This document shows, one piece after another, positions 37,546 to 47,508 of a DNA stretch of 64,000 bases. Under the pieces are notes generated by a model. It saw nothing but the letters and a program-made list of their open reading frames with translations, was not told the DNA's origin and searched no databases. The translations under genes were made by a program, and so were the position numbers. The DNA comes from Campylobacter concisus ATCC 51562 (GTDB taxonomy: Bacteria; Campylobacterota; Campylobacteria; Campylobacterales; Campylobacteraceae): the NCBI RefSeq assembly GCF_000466745.1, contig NZ_ANNI01000009.1, positions 297,424-361,423 on the forward strand. Reading direction: 5' to 3'. Numbering within the stretch: the first letter of the stretch is position 1; every line of letters begins with the position of its first letter.

Positions 37546-38091
37546 TTATTTGATAACTTTGATGAACGAGTAGACATCTGCCACGCCATCAATATGCTTA
37601 GCGTACCAAATAGCATGTTTTTCTTGCTCAATGCTATCAACTACGCCGCTAAATACAACATCACAGCCAACTATGCTAACACGCACATTTGTGCCCTCAA
37701 CTATACTATCTTTAAAAAGATTTTGCTTTAAGTTTGCAAGAATTTTTAGACTATCGCATGGATATTCTGGCTTTTTGATACGAAGATAGGTATAAATTTT
37801 TCGCACGCCATCTGTACTTTTGGCTAGTTCTACTAGCTTATCTTCAAGCTCTTTACTATCAACAAGCCCGATCAGATAAGCATCTCCGTAAAAAACCTCT
37901 ATCTCAATATCAATGTTACTAAGTCCTTTTGAAAATAAAATTTTGCTTTGTAGTTTGCTTTGGATAAATTTGTCACGAGTGATCGAGTAAATACCACGTT
38001 TATCACGTGAAATAGAGTACGCATCATAGACATTTAGTGGCGCGGTTGCTGGGGTTAGTACTGAAGAGCAAGAGCAAAAAAATAGAGCCAA
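37546..38091 (-). CDS. BON-domain lipoprotein
   Basis: The protein has two BON domains (about residues 50-105 and 120-180), a double arrangement like YraP/DolP, which supports outer-membrane integrity. GDAYLIGLVDSKELEDKLVELAKSTDGV and DVVFSGVVDSIEQEKHAIWYAKHIDGV (in part) are the two homologous glycine-containing strands and helices. The start is uncertain. The TTG at 38091 would leave only five residues before the lipidated Cys. In-frame ATT (38118) or CTG (38121) codons downstream of AAAAGGA would give a full lipoprotein signal (ILKFSVFAFLALFFC). It converges with the RND gene, 7 bp apart. Confidence 0.8.
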   Translation of the reverse strand: MALFFCSCSSVLTPATAPLNVYDAYSISRDKRGIYSITRDKFIQSKLQSKILFSKGLSNIDIEIEVFYGDAYLIGLVDSKELEDKLVELAKSTDGVRKIYTYLRIKKPEYPCDSLKILANLKQNLFKDSIVEGTNVRVSIVGCDVVFSGVVDSIEQEKHAIWYAKHIDGVADVYSFIKVIK

Positions 38092-38196
38092 AAATGCAAA
38101 AACGCTAAATTTTAAAATCAGAAATCCTTTTGTAATTTCAAAAAGTTTATAGAAAATGGACTAAAATTTATCTAAATCTGCTAAAATAACGCGCAC

Positions 38197-38294
38197 GGAG
38201 GATAAAGTAATCTGGTGATGCTCACGGGCTTCAAACCCGATGACTGGGCGGTTGACCGTCTGGTGGGGAGTTCGATTCTCTCATCCTCTCGCCA
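38197..38294 (+). tRNA. selC: Selenocysteine tRNA (anticodon TCA)
   Basis: This 98-base tRNA with anticodon TCA (38231-38233, in loop CTTCAAA) reads UGA as selenocysteine. A 4-bp or longer CGGG/CCCG anticodon stem, a long variable arm (about 38243-38262, GGCGG pairing with CCGTC) and T-loop TTCGATT (38271-38277) are visible. GGAGGAT at the 5' end pairs with ATCCTCT near the 3' end, followed by CGCCA. The length and extra arm are typical of tRNA-Sec. The exact ends may shift by a base or two. It implies SelA, SelB, SelD and at least one selenoprotein elsewhere in the genome. Confidence 0.92.
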
Positions 38295-38300
38295 CTCACT

Positions 38301-38960
38301 TTAAATTTTGCTTTTATCAAGCAAATTTATAATCCCAAACAAAATAAAGCTTAATACAACCAAAACAAGGCTTAAAACGAGTGCCTCATCGCTTTTGCCA
38401 TCGTATACGGCATTATAAATGGCAAGAGAGATAGTGTCTGTTTTGCCTATTATATTTCCGCCGAGTATGAGTGTTATGCCAACCTCGCCAAGCCCACGCG
38501 AGATCGCTAAAATAAAAGCCGCTGCTACGCTTTTTGCAACACATGGGAAGAGCACGAAAATAGCTGTTTGAAATTTATCTTTTCCAAGGCTATATGCTGC
38601 TTCACTTAGGCTTTTTGAAAGTGAGCCAAGAGCAGAAGCGACAGGTTTTACAAATAGTGGCAAAGAAGCTATAAAAGCAGCTAACACAAGAGCCTTAAAA
38701 CTAAAAATAATTTCTAAATTTAAAGCCTTGCCGACGATGCCATTTTTGCCAAGCAGATAAAGCAGTAAAAATCCAGTCGCAATGGGCGGAAAGATGAGTG
38801 GAAAAGTTACGATCATCTCTAAAATAGCTTTAAATTTAGCCTTACTAAAAGCTAAATAATAAGCCAAAGCCAGCCCAAAAATGATAAGTAAAGCCCCTTG
38901 GCACAAAACGACCTTTATGCTTAAAAATAGCGGATCAAATAGCCAAGAGAGCTCTTGCAA
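38301..38960 (-). CDS. Second molybdate/tungstate-type ABC permease
   Basis: This 219-residue permease belongs to the ModB family: an EAA loop near residue 130 (LSEAAYSLGKDKFQTAIFVLFPC) and ISRGLGEVGITLILGGNIIG. It is paired with an upstream binding-protein gene 8 bp away, but no ATP-binding gene follows; the tRNA-Sec gene lies instead on the other strand. It may borrow ModC or an ATPase encoded elsewhere. The oxyanion could be molybdate, tungstate or another. Confidence 0.82.
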   Translation of the reverse strand: MQELSWLFDPLFLSIKVVLCQGALLIIFGLALAYYLAFSKAKFKAILEMIVTFPLIFPPIATGFLLLYLLGKNGIVGKALNLEIIFSFKALVLAAFIASLPLFVKPVASALGSLSKSLSEAAYSLGKDKFQTAIFVLFPCVAKSVAAAFILAISRGLGEVGITLILGGNIIGKTDTISLAIYNAVYDGKSDEALVLSLVLVVLSFILFGIINLLDKSKI

Positions 38961-38968
38961 ATTTCGCC

Positions 38969-39667
38969 TTATCTTATGCCAAATTTAGTGTAAATTTCTT
39001 TTGATCTCTCGCTTTTTAGCTCATTTAAGAATTTCTCACAATCAGCCTTTTTATCGCATCCTTCAAGCTTTGCAGCTACGATGTTTGCTGGAGCGTAAAG
39101 TGCTTTGTCTATCAAGATAAAACTACCAAATTCGTCTTTGTGTGCGTTTAGTTCGGTCTGATTAATGAACCCAGCATCAACTTCGCCGTTTAATACATAA
39201 GTAACGACTTGTGGCACGCCAGCAACTGCTAAAATTTTATCCTTTAGCTCGCCACTTAAATTTGCTTTTTGCATAAATTCATTCGCTCTTTTACCATAAA
39301 CTGTCTTTACAGCATCTGGCATAGCGATCTTAGAAAGCGCTTTTAGCTCTTCAACTTTTTCTATTTTCACACCCTTTTTAGTAGCCAGCACCAAAGCACC
39401 TGAGCCTAAATTTACATACTCGGCGACCTTTAGATCAGACTTTTTCAAAAAGTCTTCATCGCCCACGATCACGTCAGTTTTGCCCTCTTTTGCCTGAGCC
39501 ATGATCGCTGTGATGTTTGCAAAAGAAGTGTCGATATTTACGCCATCTTTTTTGAGATTTTGCGCGACTGCTTCGACTATCTTTTTATATCCACCGCCCG
39601 CACTTACTAGCAAATTTTCATTGCCAAATGCAAATAGTGCAACCATTAAAAGTAAGAACTTTTTCAT
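38969..39667 (-). CDS. Second ModA-like periplasmic oxyanion-binding protein
   Basis: This 232-residue exported protein has signal MKKFLLLMVALFAFGNENL and ModA-type blocks LVSAGGGYKKIVEAVAQNLKK, ITAIMAQAKEGKTDVIVGDEDF and IAMPDAVKTVYGKRANEFM. It ends ERSKEIYTKFGIR, like modA. It is only distantly similar to the ModA at 32 kb (for example SAGGG replaces the AAANTT start), so specificity may differ. It contains CDKKADC, a possible disulfide. It forms a two-gene unit with the permease at 38301. Confidence 0.8.
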   Translation of the reverse strand: MKKFLLLMVALFAFGNENLLVSAGGGYKKIVEAVAQNLKKDGVNIDTSFANITAIMAQAKEGKTDVIVGDEDFLKKSDLKVAEYVNLGSGALVLATKKGVKIEKVEELKALSKIAMPDAVKTVYGKRANEFMQKANLSGELKDKILAVAGVPQVVTYVLNGEVDAGFINQTELNAHKDEFGSFILIDKALYAPANIVAAKLEGCDKKADCEKFLNELKSERSKEIYTKFGIR

Positions 39668-39765
39668 ATTTTTCCTTTAAAAGTAAAATTTCAAGATTTT
39701 ATAAAATATACTCTTATACATTCTTAAAATATATTTTTATAATTTTCACTTTTCTACCAAAATGC

Positions 39766-39771
39766 TATAAT
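39766..39771 (+). promoter_or_regulatory. Putative -10 box of pncB
   Basis: TATAAT is preceded by TGC (extended -10), 20 bp before the pncB ATG, and is followed by CACACCAAAAAAGGAC with the ribosome site. Confidence 0.55.
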
Positions 39772-39791
39772 CACACCAAAAAAGGACAAAT

Positions 39792-40880
39792 ATGAACGAA
39801 CTTGAGCTAAAGATGCAAGGCAAGATAGATAGGCTAACAGATAAGACCTTTAAGCTAGATCCAAGGACCGGCGAGGGCTACTTCACGGCGAAATATTTTT
39901 TAAAAGTAAATGAGATAATTAAGCAAAATTTGCCAGATCAGCACGTGACAATGCAGTTCTTTCAAAGGCGCGATGATATCGTGCTTTGTGGCATTGACGA
40001 GGTTTTAGCTATCATCAATAAATTTGCCAAAAACCCAAGTGAGCTTGAAATTTACGCACTTAATGATGGCGATATCATAAACACAAACGAGCCGGTTTTA
40101 AAGATAAGCGGCAAGTATGAAAATTTTGGTTTTTTAGAAAACGTCATCGATGCGACGCTTACTAGAAGAAGCTGCGTGGCGACAAACTCAAGAGACGTGA
40201 TAAGAGCGGCAAATGGAAAGGACGTCTTTAGTATGGCAGATAGACAAGATGACATCTGCACGCAACCAGGCGACGGCTATGCATCATTTGTAGGCGGCAT
40301 CAAAAAGGTTGCCACAGATGCTCAGGGCGAGCTTACTGGGCTAAAAGGTGGTGGCACCATGCCTCACGCGCTTATTCAAATGTGCGGCGGGGATATAGTA
40401 AAAGCCTCAGAAATTTATGCTAAAACCTTTGAAAATGAGAAGATCACGGCATTGGTTGATTATAACAATGATGTGATCACAGACGCACTAAAGGCTGCAA
40501 ATGCCCTAAAAGAGAGGCTTGGCGCGGTTAGAGTTGATACTAGTAAAAATTTGATAGATAAGTATTTTGAAGGCAAAGATACTAGCAAATTTGACCCACA
40601 CGGCGTTTGTAAGGAGCTTATATTTGCTCTAAGAGAGGCGCTTGATAAAGCTGGTTTTAAATACGTTAAAATCGTCGTTAGCTCAGGTTTTAGCCCTAAA
40701 ATTATAAAAGAATTTGAAGCTTATAACACGCCGGTTGATACTTATGGCGTTGGAAGTTATCTTGTTAAAAATGACATTTGTGGCTTTACTGGTGATCTAG
40801 TCGAGCTAAACGGCAAAGATGAGGCAAAATTTGGTAGGAAAAATTTCGCTTCAGATAGGCTAAAGAGAGTGAAATTTTAA
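39792..40880 (+). CDS. pncB: Nicotinate phosphoribosyltransferase
   Basis: This enzyme converts nicotinate and PRPP to nicotinate mononucleotide for NAD salvage. The 362-residue protein has FKLDPRTGEGYFTAKYFLK at the N-terminus and NVIDATLTRRSCVATNSRDV. MADRQDDICTQPGDGYASFVGG and KIVVSSGFSPKIIKEFE follow, with the conserved core of the NAPRTase family. It is shorter than E. coli PncB (400) but typical of Campylobacter. A small lipoprotein gene follows 8 bp later. Confidence 0.88.
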   Translation: MNELELKMQGKIDRLTDKTFKLDPRTGEGYFTAKYFLKVNEIIKQNLPDQHVTMQFFQRRDDIVLCGIDEVLAIINKFAKNPSELEIYALNDGDIINTNEPVLKISGKYENFGFLENVIDATLTRRSCVATNSRDVIRAANGKDVFSMADRQDDICTQPGDGYASFVGGIKKVATDAQGELTGLKGGGTMPHALIQMCGGDIVKASEIYAKTFENEKITALVDYNNDVITDALKAANALKERLGAVRVDTSKNLIDKYFEGKDTSKFDPHGVCKELIFALREALDKAGFKYVKIVVSSGFSPKIIKEFEAYNTPVDTYGVGSYLVKNDICGFTGDLVELNGKDEAKFGRKNFASDRLKRVKF

Positions 40881-40888
40881 GAGAAAAG

Positions 40889-41386
40889 ATGAAATTTATA
40901 AAAATTTTAATGTTTTTGTCGCTTTTGTTAACTGCTTGCACCGCCGCAAACTATGCTAACGCTTTTGAAAAGGTTGGCATCCTTGAAGACGGAGTTTATC
41001 GCTTTAGCAAAAATGGACTTGGCGTCAAAAAAGACCTGCTTGTAAAGGTGATCTCGGTTCAAAACGCGGACAGCACACGCAAAAAGATCATCTCGATGCT
41101 AAATATCCCTAAAAATTCTAAAATTACGGACTTTAAAACAAGCGACGTTGGCGTGATAGTCTGGCCATTTTACGAGTTTGAGGGCAAATTTATAACGACA
41201 ATAATCGTTGAAAATATAAAAAAAGAAAATAGCGATCAAAAACTACTTAAGATGCTTGAGCTTAAGCATCCGTTTTACTCGACAATCTTCGCACGAAGAA
41301 AAGGGGCTAAAGACGCCATAGACGTGAAATACGTGCTAAATTTCAAAGAGGCAAAGCTGGTAAAATCGTTTCAAAGTCGCCCTTAA
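40889..41386 (+). CDS. Small lipoprotein of unknown function
   Basis: I do not recognise the family. The 165-residue protein has a lipoprotein signal MKFIKILMFLSLLLTAC (lipobox LTAC, Cys17). The mature domain has alternating strands (GILEDGVYRFSKNGLGVKKD, SDVGVIVWPFYEFEGKF) and a basic C-terminus. No catalytic motif is seen. It lies 8 bp downstream of pncB on the same strand and is probably co-transcribed, although no functional link to NAD salvage is apparent. Confidence 0.65.
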   Translation: MKFIKILMFLSLLLTACTAANYANAFEKVGILEDGVYRFSKNGLGVKKDLLVKVISVQNADSTRKKIISMLNIPKNSKITDFKTSDVGVIVWPFYEFEGKFITTIIVENIKKENSDQKLLKMLELKHPFYSTIFARRKGAKDAIDVKYVLNFKEAKLVKSFQSRP

Positions 41387-41439
41387 AACTTTATTTTAAA
41401 TAAATTTCATTAAAATGGCATAATCAAAAAGGATCATCT

Positions 41440-42312
41440 TTGCAAAATTTCAAGAATATAAACGTCGCTCACTCGCCTGATGCTGACGATATTTTCATGT
41501 ATGCCGCGGTCAAATTTGGCTGGGTTAGCAGTAAAAATTTAGCCTTCACATCAAAGGCACTTGATATAGAAACGCTAAACGAAGAGGCGCTAAAAGGCAC
41601 TTACGAGGCAACGGCGATCAGCTTTGCGCTCTATCCAAAAATTTGCGACGAGTATGCGCTTTTACGCTGCGCCGTGAGCTTTGGCAATGGATATGGCCCA
41701 AAGCTTATCAAGCTAAAAGGCAAGCAGCTAAAGCGAAATTTCAAGGTCGCACTCTCTGGCAAAAACACGACAAATGCACTGCTCTTTCGCATAGCCTACC
41801 CAGAGGCAAGGATCGTTTATAAAAATTTCCTTGAGATCGAAAATGCTGTACTTAGCGGCGAAGTCGATGCTGGCGTGCTCATACATGAAAGCATCTTAAA
41901 TTTCTCAGGCAAGCTCTGCGTAGAGCGTGAAATTTGGGACATCTGGAGCGAGCTAAACGGCGAAAATTTACCACTTCCACTTGGTGGCATGGCGCTTAGA
42001 CGAAGCCTGCCCATAACCGACGCGATCGAGTGCGAAAGAGTGCTTAGCGAGGCCGTTAGGATCGCCACCTCGCACAAGCCATTTTTATCTCACATGCTAA
42101 TGGAGCGAAACCTCATCAGAGTAGGCAAAGAGGATCTTAAAACGTATCTAAATTTATACGCAAATGACGAGTCTATAAGCATGAACGAAATGCAGCTAAA
42201 AGCACTAAACAAGCTCTATCAAATAGGCTATGACAAAGGTTTTTTTGAAAAGCCAATCGATGTAAACGACTATCTCATTCCAACTGAATACAACGAAGTA
42301 AGGTTTAGCTGA
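41440..42312 (+). CDS. mqnD: 1,4-dihydroxy-6-naphthoate synthase (menaquinone, futalosine pathway)
   Basis: MqnD acts on cyclic dehypoxanthinyl futalosine in the futalosine route to menaquinone, the respiratory quinone of Campylobacter. The 290-residue periplasmic-binding-protein-like fold starts with INVAHSPDADDIFMYAAV, a strong MqnD signature. LNEEALKGTYEATAISFALYP, GVLIHESILNF and LPLPLGGMALRRSL follow. The start is TTG, following AAAAAGGATC. Its stop overlaps the fliQ ATG (TGATG). Confidence 0.93.
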   Translation: MQNFKNINVAHSPDADDIFMYAAVKFGWVSSKNLAFTSKALDIETLNEEALKGTYEATAISFALYPKICDEYALLRCAVSFGNGYGPKLIKLKGKQLKRNFKVALSGKNTTNALLFRIAYPEARIVYKNFLEIENAVLSGEVDAGVLIHESILNFSGKLCVEREIWDIWSELNGENLPLPLGGMALRRSLPITDAIECERVLSEAVRIATSHKPFLSHMLMERNLIRVGKEDLKTYLNLYANDESISMNEMQLKALNKLYQIGYDKGFFEKPIDVNDYLIPTEYNEVRFS

Positions 42313-42578
42313 TGCAAAGTACGCTTGTCTCGCTTGGAGTTGAAACCTTTAAGATCGCCCTTTACATCAGCCTCCCGATGCTGCTAAGTGGACTAATAGC
42401 AGGTCTTATCATCTCCATTTTTCAAGCGACCACGCAGATAAACGAAACCACGCTAAGCTTCGTGCCAAAAATTTTGCTAGTCGTCGTTGTCATCATATTT
42501 TTGATGCCTTGGATGATCTCGATGATGGTTGAATTTACCACTCGCATGCTTGATTTTATACCGGAATTTATCCAGTGA
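42312..42578 (+). CDS. fliQ: Flagellar export gate protein FliQ
   Basis: This 88-residue inner-membrane protein has two hydrophobic hairpin helices (ISLPMLLSGLIAGLIISIFQA and KILLVVVVIIFLMPWMISMMV) and the TQINETTLSFVPK loop, diagnostic of FliQ. It is part of the FliPQR export gate of the flagellar type III system. It is co-translated with mqnD upstream (1-base overlap) and murB downstream (4-base overlap), a housekeeping context rather than a flagellar operon. Confidence 0.95.
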   Translation: MQSTLVSLGVETFKIALYISLPMLLSGLIAGLIISIFQATTQINETTLSFVPKILLVVVVIIFLMPWMISMMVEFTTRMLDFIPEFIQ

Positions 42579-43372
42579 CGAGGCTTGTTGATTTTTCTAA
42601 ATTTACCTCGGTTAGGATAGGCGGCGTGCATGAAATTTTCGAGGTTGATAGCCTTGAAGATCTAAGCTCACCTCACTTTTTAGGCGCTGTGATGATAGGC
42701 GGGGGCAACAACCTTCTTATCTCGCCAAATCCCCCAAAAATGGCGATGCTTGGCAAGAGTTTTGACTATATAAATTTAGAAACTTGTGATGAAAAAATTT
42801 ACCTTGAGATAGGTGCTGCGACAAAATCAGCTAAAATTTATAACTTCTGCAAACAAAATAACATCGCGAACCTTGAGTTTTTAAAAAATATCCCAGGCAC
42901 GCTTGGCGGACTTATCAAGATGAATGCTGGACTGCTTAAATTTAGCATAAGCGACAACCTCACGCATGTACGTCTGGCTCGTGGCTGGGTGAGCAAAGAG
43001 GAGATAAACTTTAGCTACCGCCACAGCGGCATAGATGAGGCTATTTTGGGGGCTAAATTTAAGCTTTCTAGTGGCTTTGATGCAAGCATTTCTGAAGCTA
43101 TAAGCGCAAAAAGGGCAAATCAACCAAAAGGCGCTAGCTTTGGCAGCTGCTTTGTAAATCCTGAAGGGCACTTTGCAGGGGCATTGCTTGAGGCAGTTGG
43201 ACTAAAGGGATACGCTATCGGCGGAGCGAAATTTAGCGAAGAGCACGCAAATTTTTTGATAAATTTTAACCACGCAAGCTTTGAGGACGCCACTAGCCTT
43301 ATAAATTTGGCTAGAGCTAGAGTTTTAGAGAAATTTGGCGTAGAGCTTAAGACTGAAGTTTGCATTTTATAA
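42575..43372 (+). CDS. murB: UDP-N-acetylmuramate dehydrogenase
   Basis: MurB reduces UDP-GlcNAc-enolpyruvate to UDP-MurNAc in peptidoglycan synthesis. At 265 residues this is the short epsilonproteobacterial form. FAD-binding VMIGGGNNLLIS is near residue 38 and FLKNIPGTLGGLIKMNAG near residue 105. ISFRYR-equivalent NFSYRHSGI and KGASFGSCFVNPEG follow, the latter with the active-site serine region. The start is GTG at 42575, overlapping the fliQ TGA. A small membrane protein gene follows. Confidence 0.93.
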   Translation: MTRLVDFSKFTSVRIGGVHEIFEVDSLEDLSSPHFLGAVMIGGGNNLLISPNPPKMAMLGKSFDYINLETCDEKIYLEIGAATKSAKIYNFCKQNNIANLEFLKNIPGTLGGLIKMNAGLLKFSISDNLTHVRLARGWVSKEEINFSYRHSGIDEAILGAKFKLSSGFDASISEAISAKRANQPKGASFGSCFVNPEGHFAGALLEAVGLKGYAIGGAKFSEEHANFLINFNHASFEDATSLINLARARVLEKFGVELKTEVCIL

Positions 43373-43380
43373 GGATGATG

Positions 43381-43869
43381 ATGAGTGAGTTTTTGAGCGA
43401 AGTTTTTACCCTTTCACTTTTGTTTATAGCTATTGGATTTTACGCCATTTATAGGGCTAAAAAGGCGCAAAGCGAGCATGAGAAAAATGTGGCTGATTAC
43501 GATAAAAATCTGCTAAATTTTGCCAAAATTTTAGGCGTTCAAAATCACATAGACCTAGTTAAATTTGATGAAATTTTGGCTGAAGCCTTAAAAGAAAAAC
43601 TAATTTTTAAATTTAATAAATCCACCTCACAAGAGGAATTTATCTCTTTTATAAAAGATGAAAATTTTAAAAATAAGCCCCAAATTTCACAAAATCATAT
43701 CGATGAAGCCTTTTTAAATCTTTGCGCAAGCTCGCTTGTAGAGCCACTAAAACTTGCGATACTAAAAAACGAAGATCAAATTTATGGATTTTTGTTTGAA
43801 AAGGAGCAGCTTTTTGCTCTTATTGATAGCGCTGCACTGCTTGGTGAAAATATTATAATTTGCGAGTAA
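43381..43869 (+). CDS. Membrane-anchored protein of unknown function
   Basis: This is an uncharacterised ~162-residue protein. It has one N-terminal membrane helix (VFTLSLLFIAIGFYAIYRA) followed by a charged, largely helical cytoplasmic or periplasmic domain rich in Lys and Glu. Three consecutive ATGs occur at 43375, 43378 and 43381. AAGG at 43371-43374 sits at proper distance from the third, so 43381 was chosen. It lies 8 bp after murB and ends 62 bp before recA. I see no motif that suggests a function. Confidence 0.65.
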   Translation: MSEFLSEVFTLSLLFIAIGFYAIYRAKKAQSEHEKNVADYDKNLLNFAKILGVQNHIDLVKFDEILAEALKEKLIFKFNKSTSQEEFISFIKDENFKNKPQISQNHIDEAFLNLCASSLVEPLKLAILKNEDQIYGFLFEKEQLFALIDSAALLGENIIICE

Positions 43870-43931
43870 ATCAAGTAAAATTCATCTCTTTTTAGATAAA
43901 ATCAAGCCAAATTTCAACTATAAGGTAAAAA

Positions 43932-46566
<2,635 letters not shown>

Positions 46567-46568
46567 GA

Positions 46569-47432
46569 ATGATGAAAAAAATTTGGTTAGTTTTATCTAT
46601 ATTTGCAGCAAGCGTGTTTGCTAGAGAGAACCCATTTATGCCTATTAGCGAGCTAAATACAAGCGTTATGACAACAAATATCATAGAAAAATTTGATAGC
46701 TTTGATTCTCTTTCGTTTAAATTTCCAAGCGATGCGGCACTTTTACTAGATGTCACCATAAGATATAGAGCAAATGACGGTACTATAAAGGAAAAAAGGC
46801 TAGCTGATATAAATAAAACTATCGATTACAGCGATGAATTTGCTTTAAATAAGGTAAAAAATCCAGAACCAGTCGTGGCAAAAAAGCTAGATGTTTCGGT
46901 CACAATGGCAAATATGCCTAGCCAAAAAGTAAGCACTCCTGTGATAATAGAAAAAAATGAAACTAAGATTTCAAATAAAGATAGAAATAAAACTTCAGAT
47001 ATGCCAACTCCAAATGTTGTAGTGATCGATCTTAGCACAGATAAAGCAAAAGAAGCTACCATAAAGCCTGAACAAAAGGTGGTCGAAATAAAGATTGAGC
47101 CTAGTACAAAACCAGTTGATAGTGTCAAAAATAAAAAGGATGTTAAATTTTTAGGTTTTATAAGCTTTCTAGCCAACGACAAAGAGCTAAAAATCGCTAC
47201 AAAAGCTAAAAATTTAAAGCATTTTGCTTATGAGAAAAATAAGATCGTTCTTGACTTTGCAAAGCCGCCAAGAAGCTTTAAAACTAAGAGCTTAAAACTT
47301 GAAAATGAATATTTTAAAAATGTGATCATAGGCTGGCATGATAGATATTTCAGAGTGGTTTTAGAACTTGATAAGATGCATAAATATAAGCTTGAAGCCG
47401 CTGAAAATGGATATTTGCTTAAGCTTTTATAG
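46569..47432 (+). CDS. AMIN-domain periplasmic protein, probable N-glycoprotein (CgpA-like)
   Basis: This 287-residue exported protein has signal MMKKIWLVLSIFAASVFA, a linker, and a C-terminal AMIN domain (residues ~195-287: KFLGFISFLANDKELKIAT, KIVLDFAKPPRSFKTKSLK, YFRVVLELDKMHKYKLE). AMIN domains bind peptidoglycan. Four PglB-type sequons D/E-X-N-X-S/T occur at N30 (ELNTS), N82 (DINKT), N130 (EKNET) and N140 (DRNKT). The position after recA-eno matches C. jejuni Cj1670c (CgpA), a known glycoprotein. Glycosylation here is inferred from the sequons. Confidence 0.82.
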   Translation: MMKKIWLVLSIFAASVFARENPFMPISELNTSVMTTNIIEKFDSFDSLSFKFPSDAALLLDVTIRYRANDGTIKEKRLADINKTIDYSDEFALNKVKNPEPVVAKKLDVSVTMANMPSQKVSTPVIIEKNETKISNKDRNKTSDMPTPNVVVIDLSTDKAKEATIKPEQKVVEIKIEPSTKPVDSVKNKKDVKFLGFISFLANDKELKIATKAKNLKHFAYEKNKIVLDFAKPPRSFKTKSLKLENEYFKNVIIGWHDRYFRVVLELDKMHKYKLEAAENGYLLKLL

Positions 47433-47470
47433 TTGAATTTTAAAAAGAGTAGATTTTATAAAATTTCAAA

Positions 47471-47476
47471 TATAAT
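47471..47476 (+). promoter_or_regulatory. Putative -10 box of xerH
   Basis: TATAAT lies 33 bp before the TTG start of the recombinase gene in an AT-rich gap. No clear -35 is seen. Confidence 0.45.
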
Positions 47477-47508
47477 ACTTTTCAAAATAAAAATTTAAGG
47501 TTATTGGT

